NCBI RefSeq assembly: GCF_004310325.1
Contig: NZ_SIRT01000005.1
Span: forward strand, 62,001-126,000
DNA: 64,000 nt
Direction of reading: 5' to 3'
Source: Hyunsoonleella flava
GTDB taxonomy: Bacteria; Bacteroidota; Bacteroidia; Flavobacteriales; Flavobacteriaceae
Positions within the stretch are counted from its first letter, which is position 1, and the number at the start of each line of letters is the position of its first letter. Made by a program: the position numbers and the translations under genes. The notes beneath the pieces were generated by a model, which saw nothing but the letters and a program-made list of their open reading frames with translations, was not told the DNA's origin and did not search any database. Of this stretch, positions 56,044-64,000 are shown one piece after another.

Positions 56044-56808
56044 ATGAAAACAAAACATCCTAACTTCGTTTGTATTTTATTGCTTTTACTTTTCACATGT
56101 AACTTGTTCGCTCAGGACAACATTTTTAAAACTATTTTAGAAACAACGCAAGACACTTTCACTATTGTATCATATGAAAGCGAAAACACTGAAATTGCTT
56201 CAAACGAACTCCTTGGAATCTCAGATGAATTTAAAGAGTCGTATACTTTGGAAGATCAAAATACCCAAGAAGTAGCTGCAGTTTTTGCAAGAACTTTATT
56301 AGCCTTAGGAGGAGGAATAGCCTTTGGTGGAGATGACACCCTATGGTGCTTACATGCCGCTTATTATTTAAGAGCAGCAGTGTTTAGTAGCACCGCTCTA
56401 TATATGTCATTAGGCATCTTATATGGTGGTATTAGTAATGATTTTTTCAAACAATCTTTATTAGAATTACAATTTAGAGCCTTAATGTTTACTCCTATAA
56501 CGCGTTACAACCAAGTAAACTTTATTTATGGGCTCATGCTAGCTTATGCCTTTGGAGCAGATAAATTTGATAGTGGAGGACAAACTGATTTTACGAGGTT
56601 AACTTTAGCTTTAGTTATTGGTTTCCAAATAATTTTAACTACCCAGCTTTCTCTGATGTTACAAACTAATGTATTAGCTCATGTTAGAAACACATTTAAA
56701 CCAGAAAGCGGTGGCGAATTTAAAGATGATAACACTTGGGGGTTCATAAATAAAAACAACCTCTTAACCTTATCTTTAGTATGGAATTTAGCTAAAGCTA
56801 GAAGATAA
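56044..56808 (+). CDS. Exported barrel-like protein, related C-terminus to 54440 gene
   Basis: 254 residues, signal peptide ending LFAQ. After an acidic segment (about 35-80) the chain is mostly amphipathic strands (AVFARTLLALGGGIAFGGDD onwards). The end FKPESGGEFKDDNTWGFIN followed by LLTLSLVWNL matches the FKSESGGEFKTDGTSLLIN end of the preceding gene. Function unknown. Confidence 0.65.
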   Translation: MKTKHPNFVCILLLLLFTCNLFAQDNIFKTILETTQDTFTIVSYESENTEIASNELLGISDEFKESYTLEDQNTQEVAAVFARTLLALGGGIAFGGDDTLWCLHAAYYLRAAVFSSTALYMSLGILYGGISNDFFKQSLLELQFRALMFTPITRYNQVNFIYGLMLAYAFGADKFDSGGQTDFTRLTLALVIGFQIILTTQLSLMLQTNVLAHVRNTFKPESGGEFKDDNTWGFINKNNLLTLSLVWNLAKARR

Positions 56809-56827
56809 TACTTCAATCACTTTTTCT

Positions 56828-56865
56828 AAAAAGCGGTTATTAAGTCAATTATAATCGCTTTTCAA
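56828..56865 (+). terminator. Rho-independent terminator
   Basis: AAAGCGGTTAT and ATAATCGCTTT form an 11-bp stem (one G-T) 20 nt after the stop, with a T-rich tail. Confidence 0.75.
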
Positions 56866-57301
56866 TTTTATTCACTAATTTGAAAAAAACCGTTAATATT
56901 CTGCAAAGGTTTTAATCTTTATCACTAAATTTTTATTAATAATCACTTGTTAACGAAAAAACACTCTTTTTTCTGTAAAAATTTTTAACCTTCAAATTGT
57001 TAATAATTTATTTTGTAAATTACATCTCTAGCGTATTGGTTTGTAGTATAAACTGCTAGAAACCCCAAAAATACTATGTTCCAATCGTTTGGCGGTATTG
57101 AGTTTCAATCCAAAAAAGCTAAAATTGTTATTAACAATTTCTTATTCTTTTAGGGTGTACTTTATTATATTTCAAACGATTACAACGTTCAATAGCATAT
57201 TTAACAATTTTTAGAAGTAATATCTTAAAAAGGATGGTGTGTTCTTTAAAAATCCTTTCTTTTGACACTATTTTTGACTAAAAACTGACCATAATTTTTA
57301 T
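56866..57301 (+). promoter_or_regulatory. Leader region of the glycogen operon
   Basis: About 435 bp of AT-rich DNA. TATTTTTG (57269-57276) matches the -7 core 25 nt before glgM. Just upstream AAAGGAT/ATCCTTT can pair over 7 bp. A 25-codon frame at 57076-57153 has no support. No RNA motif is recognised. Confidence 0.4.
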
Positions 57302-58504
57302 ATGAAAGCACTTTTTTACACTCGAGAATTTCCGCCTTACGTTTACGGTGGCGCAGGAGTACATGTTGAATATTTAGCCGATGAACTATCAAAACTCATG
57401 GAGTTGGATGTCAGGTGTTTTGGAGATCAAGATTCCAATGATGGTAATTTAAGTGTAAAAGGGTTTCCATTTGAAGATGGTGTATTTAAAAATGCTGACG
57501 ACAAATTAAAATCAGTTTTTAAAACCTTGACCACGGGACTTCACATGAATGCTGATGCTGTAGATGCTGATGTGGTACATTGCCATACTTGGTATGCGCA
57601 TTTTGCGGGTATCGTGTCAAAACTCTGTTATGGTACACCCTTAGTAATAACTACCCATTCTCTAGAACCTTTGCGCCCCTGGAAACGTGAGCAATTGGGG
57701 AGAGGCTACGATGCGTCTTCTTGGGTTGAAAAAACAGCCATAGAAATGGCAGATGCCTTAATTGCAGTTTCAGAAGAAACGAAAGAGGACGTGATTAAAC
57801 ATTTTAATGTCGACGAAAACAAGGTTAAGGTAATTTATAATGGTATTAACCTTCAGCAATATGTACAAACCTCGGAGTCTTCAACCTTAGATGAATATGG
57901 TGTAGATAAAACGAAACCTTATGTGCTTTTTGTAGGTAGAATTACGCGCCAAAAAGGTATTATACACTTGGTAAACGCCATAAAATATATCGATCCAGAA
58001 ACGCAAATAGTACTTTGCGCGGGCGCACCAGACACAAAAGAAATTGGTGTTGAGATGGAAAATGCGGTTAACGAAGTAAAGAAAACGCGAGATAACGTCA
58101 TTTGGATTGATAAAATGGTAACAAAAGAGGAGATTATCCAGCTCTATTCTCATGCTGATGTATTTTGTTGTCCGTCCATTTACGAACCTTTTGGTATTAT
58201 AAATATTGAAGCCATGGCGTGCAACACAGCCGTGGTTGCAAGTGCTGTAGGTGGCATAAAAGAGGTAGTTTTAGACGGTGAAACTGGGATTTTAGTGCCA
58301 TTAGAGCAACAAACTGAAGCACCTTTTGAGCCGATTGACCCTGATAAATTTGCAAGAGATTTGGCCAATGGTGTTAATAAAGTAATCAATGATAAAGACC
58401 TAAGGGACAGTATGGCTAAAAAAGGTAGAAAACGGGTAGAAGACTATTTTGATTGGGTGGCCATTGCCCAACAGGTAAAAGATTTGTACCAATCTTTAAT
58501 ATAA
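57302..58504 (+). CDS. glgM: GT4 glycogen/maltose-1-phosphate synthase (GlgM/GlgA type)
   Basis: 400-residue retaining GT-B glycosyltransferase. N-terminal TREFPPYVYGGAGVHVEYLA is that of the actinobacterial GlgA/GlgM group, not the classical GT5 GlgA. The donor site EPFGIINIEAMACNTAVVAS is present. In mycobacteria this enzyme uses ADP-glucose and glucose-1-phosphate to make maltose-1-phosphate, the GlgE substrate. The presence of glgE and maltokinase in the same operon makes that the more likely role; glycogen synthase is the alternative. Confidence 0.88.
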   Translation: MKALFYTREFPPYVYGGAGVHVEYLADELSKLMELDVRCFGDQDSNDGNLSVKGFPFEDGVFKNADDKLKSVFKTLTTGLHMNADAVDADVVHCHTWYAHFAGIVSKLCYGTPLVITTHSLEPLRPWKREQLGRGYDASSWVEKTAIEMADALIAVSEETKEDVIKHFNVDENKVKVIYNGINLQQYVQTSESSTLDEYGVDKTKPYVLFVGRITRQKGIIHLVNAIKYIDPETQIVLCAGAPDTKEIGVEMENAVNEVKKTRDNVIWIDKMVTKEEIIQLYSHADVFCCPSIYEPFGIINIEAMACNTAVVASAVGGIKEVVLDGETGILVPLEQQTEAPFEPIDPDKFARDLANGVNKVINDKDLRDSMAKKGRKRVEDYFDWVAIAQQVKDLYQSLI

Positions 58505-58545
58505 AAACTTTAAACAAAAACAAGAACAAACTAAAATAACTAGAT

Positions 58546-59814
58546 ATGATTAACAATAAGGTATTATCCATCATTTTAGGTGGCGGACAAGGGTCAAGGC
58601 TATATCCATTAACTAAGGACAGATCGAAACCAGCAGTTCCTATTGCCGGAAAATATCGTTTGGTGGATATTCCTATTTCAAATTGTATCAATTCGGATAT
58701 CAAGCGTATGTATGTATTAACACAGTTTAATTCTGCATCTTTAAACCGTCATATCAAAAACACGTATCACTTCAGTTTTTTTAGTAGCGCTTTTGTTGAC
58801 GTACTTGCTGCCGAACAAACACCGCAAAACAAAACATGGTTTCAAGGAACCGCTGATGCTGTTCGCCAAAGCATGCATCATTTTTTAAGACATGATTTCG
58901 AGTATTTTTTAATCCTATCTGGAGATCAATTATACCAAATGGACTACGAGAAAATGATCAATGCACATGAGGAAAGTGGCGCTGAGATTTCTATTGCTAC
59001 TATTCCGGTTAATGCGAAAGAAGCCACCGAGTTTGGTATTTTAAAGTCTGATGACCAAAATGTTATCACTTCATTTATTGAAAAACCAGATGCCAGCTTA
59101 CTGCCAGATTGGACTTCAGAAGTAAGTAAAGACATGAAAAAACAGGGGCGTAATTACTTAGCCTCCATGGGTATTTATATTTTTAACAGAAGCTTGCTTA
59201 CCAAATTAATGGAGAACCCGGACACCAATGATTTTGGTAAAGAAATTATCCCAGGTGCCATTGAAAAGCATAAAACTTTAAGCTATCAATATGAAGGCTA
59301 CTGGACAGATATTGGGAATATTGATTCTTTCTTCGAAGCAAATATTGGTTTAACTGACGATATTCCAAAATTTGATTTATACGACAAAAAGAAACGTGTT
59401 TACACTAGAGCAAGAATGTTGCCAACTACTAAAATAGCTAATACTGTAGTTGAAAAATCTGTTATTTCAGAAGGCTGTATTATCAGTGCCGCAAAAATTG
59501 AAAAATCAGTAATTGGTATTCGTTCTAGAATTGGTGATGAATCTACCGTTATTAATACTTACATGATGGGAAGTGACAAGTATGAAACGCTAGAGGAAAT
59601 TAATAATAAAAAAACAGAAATTCTAATGGGCATAGGCCAACGTTGTTTTATAAAAAATGCCATTATCGATAAAAATTGCCGTATTGGTGACGACGTAAAG
59701 ATTAATGGAGGCAAACACCTTGAAGATACCGAGACGGACACATACTTTGTAAAAGATGGTATCGTTGTAATTAAAAAAGGCGCCGTACTTCCTAAAAAAT
59801 TTACCATTCAATAG
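58546..59814 (+). CDS. glgC: Glucose-1-phosphate adenylyltransferase
   Basis: Makes ADP-glucose, the donor for the preceding enzyme. 422 residues with ILGGGQGSRLYPLTKDRSKP, the IEKP motif and C-terminal left-handed beta-helix repeats (CIISAAKIEKSVIGIRSRIG). 41 bp after glgM. Confidence 0.96.
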   Translation: MINNKVLSIILGGGQGSRLYPLTKDRSKPAVPIAGKYRLVDIPISNCINSDIKRMYVLTQFNSASLNRHIKNTYHFSFFSSAFVDVLAAEQTPQNKTWFQGTADAVRQSMHHFLRHDFEYFLILSGDQLYQMDYEKMINAHEESGAEISIATIPVNAKEATEFGILKSDDQNVITSFIEKPDASLLPDWTSEVSKDMKKQGRNYLASMGIYIFNRSLLTKLMENPDTNDFGKEIIPGAIEKHKTLSYQYEGYWTDIGNIDSFFEANIGLTDDIPKFDLYDKKKRVYTRARMLPTTKIANTVVEKSVISEGCIISAAKIEKSVIGIRSRIGDESTVINTYMMGSDKYETLEEINNKKTEILMGIGQRCFIKNAIIDKNCRIGDDVKINGGKHLEDTETDTYFVKDGIVVIKKGAVLPKKFTIQ

Positions 59815-59844
59815 AGCCAACATATTTATAACTAACCAATTAAT

Positions 59845-61785
59845 ATGCAAGACCAAAGAAGAGTTGTAATAGACTATGTTTCGCCAAGTGTAAATTGTGG
59901 CGACTTTTATATCAAACGAGTTGTTAATGAAATTGTAAATATAAGAGCCTTTATTTTGGCCGACGGACATGACGTTCTTGGAGCTTCAGTTTTATATAAG
60001 CATCAAAATGCTAAGAAATGGGTTGAAACAAGGCTGTCACTGGATTTTAATGATGAATGGCAAGGTGCTTTTACGGTTGAAAAACAGGGGTTTTACACCT
60101 ACAAAGTGGAAGCTTGGGTAGATTATGCATTAAACTGGCAACATGGTACCATAAGAAAGATTGAAGATGGACAATATGTACGCTCTGAACTTTTAGAAGG
60201 TGCCGAATACATCAACCAAATCTTAAAAAAAGTAGCTTCAAAAGAGGATAAAACCTATTTAAAACACCTTGAAAATATTTTTAAAAATGAAGATGCTTAT
60301 GGAGAGGCAATAAACGAGGCTATTTCAGATAAGTTACATGACATTTTCTACAACAACCCGGTAAAGTTTTTAGAAAACACTTCTAAAGAATATCAAGTTT
60401 ATGTGGATAGAAAAAAAGCTAGGTTTAGTACTTGGTATGAATTCTTCCCGCGTTCTGCATCAGAAAAAGAAGGTGTTCATGGTACTTTTAAGGACTGTGA
60501 AAGATTGCTCCCTAGAATTAAAAACATGGGGTTTGATGTGGTTTACCTTCCTCCTATTCATCCTATTGGCGAAGTAAATCGTAAAGGGAAAAATAATACA
60601 ACCGAAGCTAAAGAAGGCGATGTTGGTTCTACTTGGGGTGTTGGTTCTAAACATGGCGGGCATAAAGCCATTCATCCGCAATTGGGGAATCTTGATGATT
60701 TTAAGGCTTTAATTCAAAAAGCAAAAGAGCAGGATTTAGAAATTGCGATGGATTATGCATTACAAGCAGCCCCAGATCATCCCTGGGTAAAAGAACATCC
60801 AAAATGGTTTAAGTGGCGACCAGACGGTACCGTTCAATACGCTGAAAACCCACCAAAAAAATATCAAGATATTTTACCTATTTATTGGGAAAGTGAAGAC
60901 TATAAAGCACTCTGGGATGAATGTTTAGATGTTTTATTACATTGGATAGATTGTGGTATTGAAATCTTTCGAGTAGATAATCCGCATACAAAACCATTTT
61001 ATTTTTGGAACTGGATTATCACCAAAATAAAAGAAAAACACCCAAATGTTATCTTTTTAGCTGAAGCATTTACAGCACCAAAAGTAATGCAACAATTGGC
61101 AAAACAGGGGTATACACAATCGTACACTTATTTTACTTGGCGTAATAGCAAGCACGAATTGATTGAGTACGTAGAAGAATTGACCAAAACTGAATTAAAA
61201 GAGTACATGCAACCTAATTTCTGGCCAAATACACCAGATATTAATCCGTTTCCATTGCAAGGTACTGGAGAATCTAAGCACATGCAACGTTATGTTTTAG
61301 CAGCAACCTTAAGTTCTAGTATTGGTATTTACGGACCTGTTTTCGAGTATATGCTTTCTGATTCGCTTCTTGGAAAAGAAGAATATTTAAACTCAGAAAA
61401 GTTTCAAATTACGCATTACGACTGGGGTATCCAGAATAAACTTATCACGGTTATTGGTAAAATAAACTATATAAGGCATCTTAATGAAGCTTTACAGCAA
61501 ACCAATAATATAAAATTCTGTTATGTTGAAAATGACAATTTAATAGCGTTTTATAAGTGGAACGAAGCTAAAACCAATCACATTTTTGTGGTTATTAGTT
61601 TAGATGCTCATAACTCGCAACAAGGTACTATTCAAATGCCTCTGCAAGAATTAGGTGTGCATGCTGGTCATCAACTAGAAATGCATGATTTAATCACAGA
61701 TAACCGATACAATTGGCACAACGAATGGAATTTTGTAGAGTTACATCCCACATTGCCATTTCATATATTTCAAATAAATAAGTAA
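59845..61785 (+). CDS. glgE: Alpha-1,4-glucan:maltose-1-phosphate maltosyltransferase
   Basis: 646-residue GH13 enzyme that adds maltose from maltose-1-phosphate to alpha-glucan. An N-terminal immunoglobulin-like domain precedes the catalytic barrel. Nucleophile Asp is in EIFRVDNPHTKPF, the acid Glu in FLAEAFTAP, and the GlgE-type stretch MDYALQAAPDHPWVKEHP is present. Confidence 0.95.
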   Translation: MQDQRRVVIDYVSPSVNCGDFYIKRVVNEIVNIRAFILADGHDVLGASVLYKHQNAKKWVETRLSLDFNDEWQGAFTVEKQGFYTYKVEAWVDYALNWQHGTIRKIEDGQYVRSELLEGAEYINQILKKVASKEDKTYLKHLENIFKNEDAYGEAINEAISDKLHDIFYNNPVKFLENTSKEYQVYVDRKKARFSTWYEFFPRSASEKEGVHGTFKDCERLLPRIKNMGFDVVYLPPIHPIGEVNRKGKNNTTEAKEGDVGSTWGVGSKHGGHKAIHPQLGNLDDFKALIQKAKEQDLEIAMDYALQAAPDHPWVKEHPKWFKWRPDGTVQYAENPPKKYQDILPIYWESEDYKALWDECLDVLLHWIDCGIEIFRVDNPHTKPFYFWNWIITKIKEKHPNVIFLAEAFTAPKVMQQLAKQGYTQSYTYFTWRNSKHELIEYVEELTKTELKEYMQPNFWPNTPDINPFPLQGTGESKHMQRYVLAATLSSSIGIYGPVFEYMLSDSLLGKEEYLNSEKFQITHYDWGIQNKLITVIGKINYIRHLNEALQQTNNIKFCYVENDNLIAFYKWNEAKTNHIFVVISLDAHNSQQGTIQMPLQELGVHAGHQLEMHDLITDNRYNWHNEWNFVELHPTLPFHIFQINK

Positions 61786-61788
61786 TAT

Positions 61789-63408
61789 ATGCTTGAAACA
61801 CCTTCTGAAACAAATAAAAAAACAGCTTTAGCTTTTGATGTTGCCTGGGAACAACTCTTGGATGACTCAAACTTTATATCTGTGTTTTTGTCTGATGTTT
61901 TAGAAGAATATATTCAAAAACAACGTTGGTACGGCGGGAAAGCAAGCAAGTTAAAATACATAGAACTTTCTGAGTATTTTAGAATTCAGCAGAAAGAAGA
62001 AGTCTATTACGGGTTAATTCTCGAAGTAAATTTTGTTGAAGCATTCTATCAGCACTACTTTTTACCAATAGCCTTTGTTACGGATGAATCTTTTGCAGAA
62101 AAAGATAGAATTCTACCAATTTCTATCCAAGACAATTATGGATACATCATTGATGCTGTTAACTTAGAGGCCTTCAGGAAATTGGCCTTTGAGCGTATTT
62201 TAACTGCAGAACCTGTTGATCGCACAAAAGTAAGATATCATAAAAGTGCTTTACTGGAAGACACCGCTTATGAATCTTCTAGGTTTATGGGCTTAGAGCA
62301 AAGCAATACTTCTATAATTTACAACGACAGTTGTGTTTTAAAGTTTTTTAGACGAATTTATTCTGATAAAAATCCTGACTATGAAATGAGTAGGTATCTT
62401 TCTGAAAAACAAGAGTTTGAAAATACACCGCCGTACCTAGGAAGCATCAATATTGTGGACTCAGAAAAGGACATCATCACCATTGCACTAATGCAAAAAA
62501 TGATTCCTAACAAAGGTGATGCATGGGATTATATGCTGAAGGAATTTCAGAGAATATTTAAGGCATTTGATGATAAAAAACTAAATATTAAAGATATCCC
62601 GAAAACGGAGCAATTTCTTAAACTTAACATAAGCGACATTCCTCCTATTTTAATTGATTGGGTAGGTTTAGATTATTTAAAGAAGATTCAAAAACTAGCA
62701 AAACGCACTGCTGAAATGCATACAGCCCTGGGGTCTGAGTTTGAAGAAATGGCATTTGCCCCTGCGCACTATAATGGCGATTATGAGGTGTGGTTAAAAA
62801 ACAGGTTGCTTTATCAGTTTCAAAATAGATTAAACACCGTAGAAAATAACCTGCACAAACTAGATGGAATGGCACTTGAACTAGCTGAAGAGTTTTTAGA
62901 TAAAAAAAACAGCATCAGGAAACGGTTTGTCAATTTTGACTGGACGAAGCTAAAAGGACAGCGTATCAGGGTCCATGGCGATTATCATTTAGGACAGATT
63001 TTAGTAAAAGACAACGATTTCTATATTTTAGATTTTGAAGGAGAACCTGAGAGTACAATTCGAGACAGAAAGGTAAAACAACCTCCCCTAAAAGATGTGG
63101 CAGGCTTGTTTAGGAGTTTTCACTATGCCATTTATACTACTATTTTTAATCAATATAAAGACAACTCTCACGAGTTTTTTGCGGCAGCAGAGCTTTTATA
63201 TGACTATACTGTTGGAATTTTCTTAGGCACTTATATTACTAAAGTTAGGGATGCAAATTTAAATATTGGATATAACCAAGAACGCATTTTCTTATTAAAA
63301 TACGCCTTATTAGAAAAGGCCGTTTACGAATTGGGTTACGAACTTAATTCGCGCCCCAAATGGGCAATAATTCCTTTAAAAGGAATTTCAAATATTATAA
63401 ACAACTAA
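61789..63408 (+). CDS. Maltokinase
   Basis: 539 residues. An N-terminal cap (YIQKQRWYGGKASK) precedes an APH-like kinase fold with catalytic IRVHGDYHLGQIL and metal-binding YILDFEGEPE. It phosphorylates maltose to maltose-1-phosphate for GlgE. Here it stands alone rather than fused to trehalose synthase; 3 bp after glgE. Confidence 0.92.
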   Translation: MLETPSETNKKTALAFDVAWEQLLDDSNFISVFLSDVLEEYIQKQRWYGGKASKLKYIELSEYFRIQQKEEVYYGLILEVNFVEAFYQHYFLPIAFVTDESFAEKDRILPISIQDNYGYIIDAVNLEAFRKLAFERILTAEPVDRTKVRYHKSALLEDTAYESSRFMGLEQSNTSIIYNDSCVLKFFRRIYSDKNPDYEMSRYLSEKQEFENTPPYLGSINIVDSEKDIITIALMQKMIPNKGDAWDYMLKEFQRIFKAFDDKKLNIKDIPKTEQFLKLNISDIPPILIDWVGLDYLKKIQKLAKRTAEMHTALGSEFEEMAFAPAHYNGDYEVWLKNRLLYQFQNRLNTVENNLHKLDGMALELAEEFLDKKNSIRKRFVNFDWTKLKGQRIRVHGDYHLGQILVKDNDFYILDFEGEPESTIRDRKVKQPPLKDVAGLFRSFHYAIYTTIFNQYKDNSHEFFAAAELLYDYTVGIFLGTYITKVRDANLNIGYNQERIFLLKYALLEKAVYELGYELNSRPKWAIIPLKGISNIINN

Positions 63409-63417
63409 CAACAAACT

Positions 63418-64000
63418 ATGGCACACGTTAAACCGTACAGTTTATTTACAGAATTTGATATTAACTTATTTAAGGGAGGTAAGCACTTTAGGCTTTATGA
63501 GAAATTTGGATCTCACCTTGTAACCGTTGACGGAATAGAGGGCGTTTATTTCGCTGTTTGGGCACCAAGTGCCAAACAAGTATCTGTAATTGGAGATTTT
63601 AATTATTGGATGGAAGGCGAACATCAGCTTAACGTACGTTGGGACGCTAGTGGAATTTGGGAAGGCTTTATTCCAATGGTAGAGAAAGGTGCAATTTACA
63701 AGTATAAAATTCAAAGTCATCATAATGACGTAAAAACAGAAAAGGCTGATCCGTACGCAAGACGCTGTGAGCATCCGCCAAAAACAGCCTCCATTGTTTG
63801 GGATGACACTTACAAGTGGAAAGACAGCAAGTGGATGAAAAAGCGTAAAAAGAACAACGCCATTGATGCGCCTTATTCTGTTTATGAAGTCCATTTAGGA
63901 TCCTGGAAAAAAAACGTAGAGGAAAATAGGTTTATGTCCTACCACGAGTTGGCCGATGATTTGGTGAACTATGTGAAGGAGATGAATTTTACTCATGTAG
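63418..64000 (+). CDS. glgB: 1,4-alpha-glucan branching enzyme (3' end off the window)
   Basis: Starts at ATG 63418, 9 bp after the maltokinase. The visible 194 residues contain the CBM48 N-terminal domain (VYFAVWAPSAKQVSVIGDFN) and the start of the GH13 barrel (YSVYEVHLGSWKK). Introduces alpha-1,6 branches into the GlgE product. Confidence 0.95.
   Translation, partial: MAHVKPYSLFTEFDINLFKGGKHFRLYEKFGSHLVTVDGIEGVYFAVWAPSAKQVSVIGDFNYWMEGEHQLNVRWDASGIWEGFIPMVEKGAIYKYKIQSHHNDVKTEKADPYARRCEHPPKTASIVWDDTYKWKDSKWMKKRKKNNAIDAPYSVYEVHLGSWKKNVEENRFMSYHELADDLVNYVKEMNFTHV

Noticed and set aside
57076-57153. 25-codon frame in the glycogen leader
   Set aside because: No ribosome site, unremarkable sequence and no conserved feature; likely chance in AT-rich DNA.
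1-64000. CRISPR arrays, phage or insertion sequences
   Set aside because: No regularly spaced repeats, integrase, transposase or capsid-like genes were seen; the repeats present are short palindromes or intergenic elements.

Overview
The window is AT-rich chromosomal DNA from a marine-type Flavobacteriaceae bacterium (Bacteroidota). The evidence is a SusC/SusD pair with a FecR anti-sigma factor and an ECF sigma factor, the pdxA-yceD-rpmF-fabH-accB-accC gene order, DUF3667, DUF4345 and LuxR/7TM-histidine-kinase genes, TANNTTTG-like promoter elements, weak Shine-Dalgarno sites, and dispersed palindromic repeats of the kind found throughout this family. No phage, insertion sequence or CRISPR array was seen.

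Layout. 0-2.3 kb: a partial secreted cupredoxin-like gene, then an AraC regulator followed by two genes (a 58-residue Cys/His protein and an AhpD/CMD-family protein), each preceded by the same operator at the same distance from the same promoter core. 2.4-10 kb: metG carrying two in-frame palindromic repeats, an LD-carboxypeptidase, small secreted and DUF1569 proteins, an ECF-sigma/membrane-protein pair and a TerB-DnaJ protein. 10-18.6 kb: bacilliredoxin, a lipid operon (plsC-like, acyl-ACP desaturase, HD hydrolase), mscL, asd, a prolyl oligopeptidase lipoprotein and an ABC ATPase. 18.6-28.3 kb: an RND/MMPL exporter, a GreA-like protein overlapping an FAD oxidoreductase, the fatty-acid/ribosomal cluster, and divergent pdxA/ribE. 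28.3-30.3 kb: a small PID-CTERM-like protein and a secreted TPR protein.

30.4-38.1 kb: a SusCD-FecR-sigma block bounded on one side by an intact tRNA-Met(CAT) gene and on the other by a 41-nt degenerate copy of that tRNA's 3' half. This is the signature of a tRNA-targeted island, although no integrase is present. 38.2-48.6 kb: mce, rbfA, an FtsX-type permease, a DUF3667 gene broken (or slipped) at an A7 tract, a C1 peptidase, a twice-frameshifted SelW-like gene, dus, and a four-gene operon of an Lgt-like protein lacking the usual catalytic His, a multi-cluster radical SAM enzyme and two small paralogous membrane proteins. SOUL, DUF4345 and an M28 peptidase follow. 48.7-56.8 kb: a PD40 lipoprotein, lepA, a LuxR-type response regulator/7TM histidine kinase pair, and two secreted proteins sharing a C-terminal module. 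57.3 kb to the end: glgM/glgA-glgC-glgE-maltokinase-glgB, which reads as a complete maltose-1-phosphate (GlgE) route to alpha-glucan.

The best candidate for an undescribed system is the Lgt-like/radical SAM/small-membrane-protein operon (43.85-46.40 kb). Next are the tRNA-bounded SusCD block and the AraC mini-regulon with its previously uncalled small gene.
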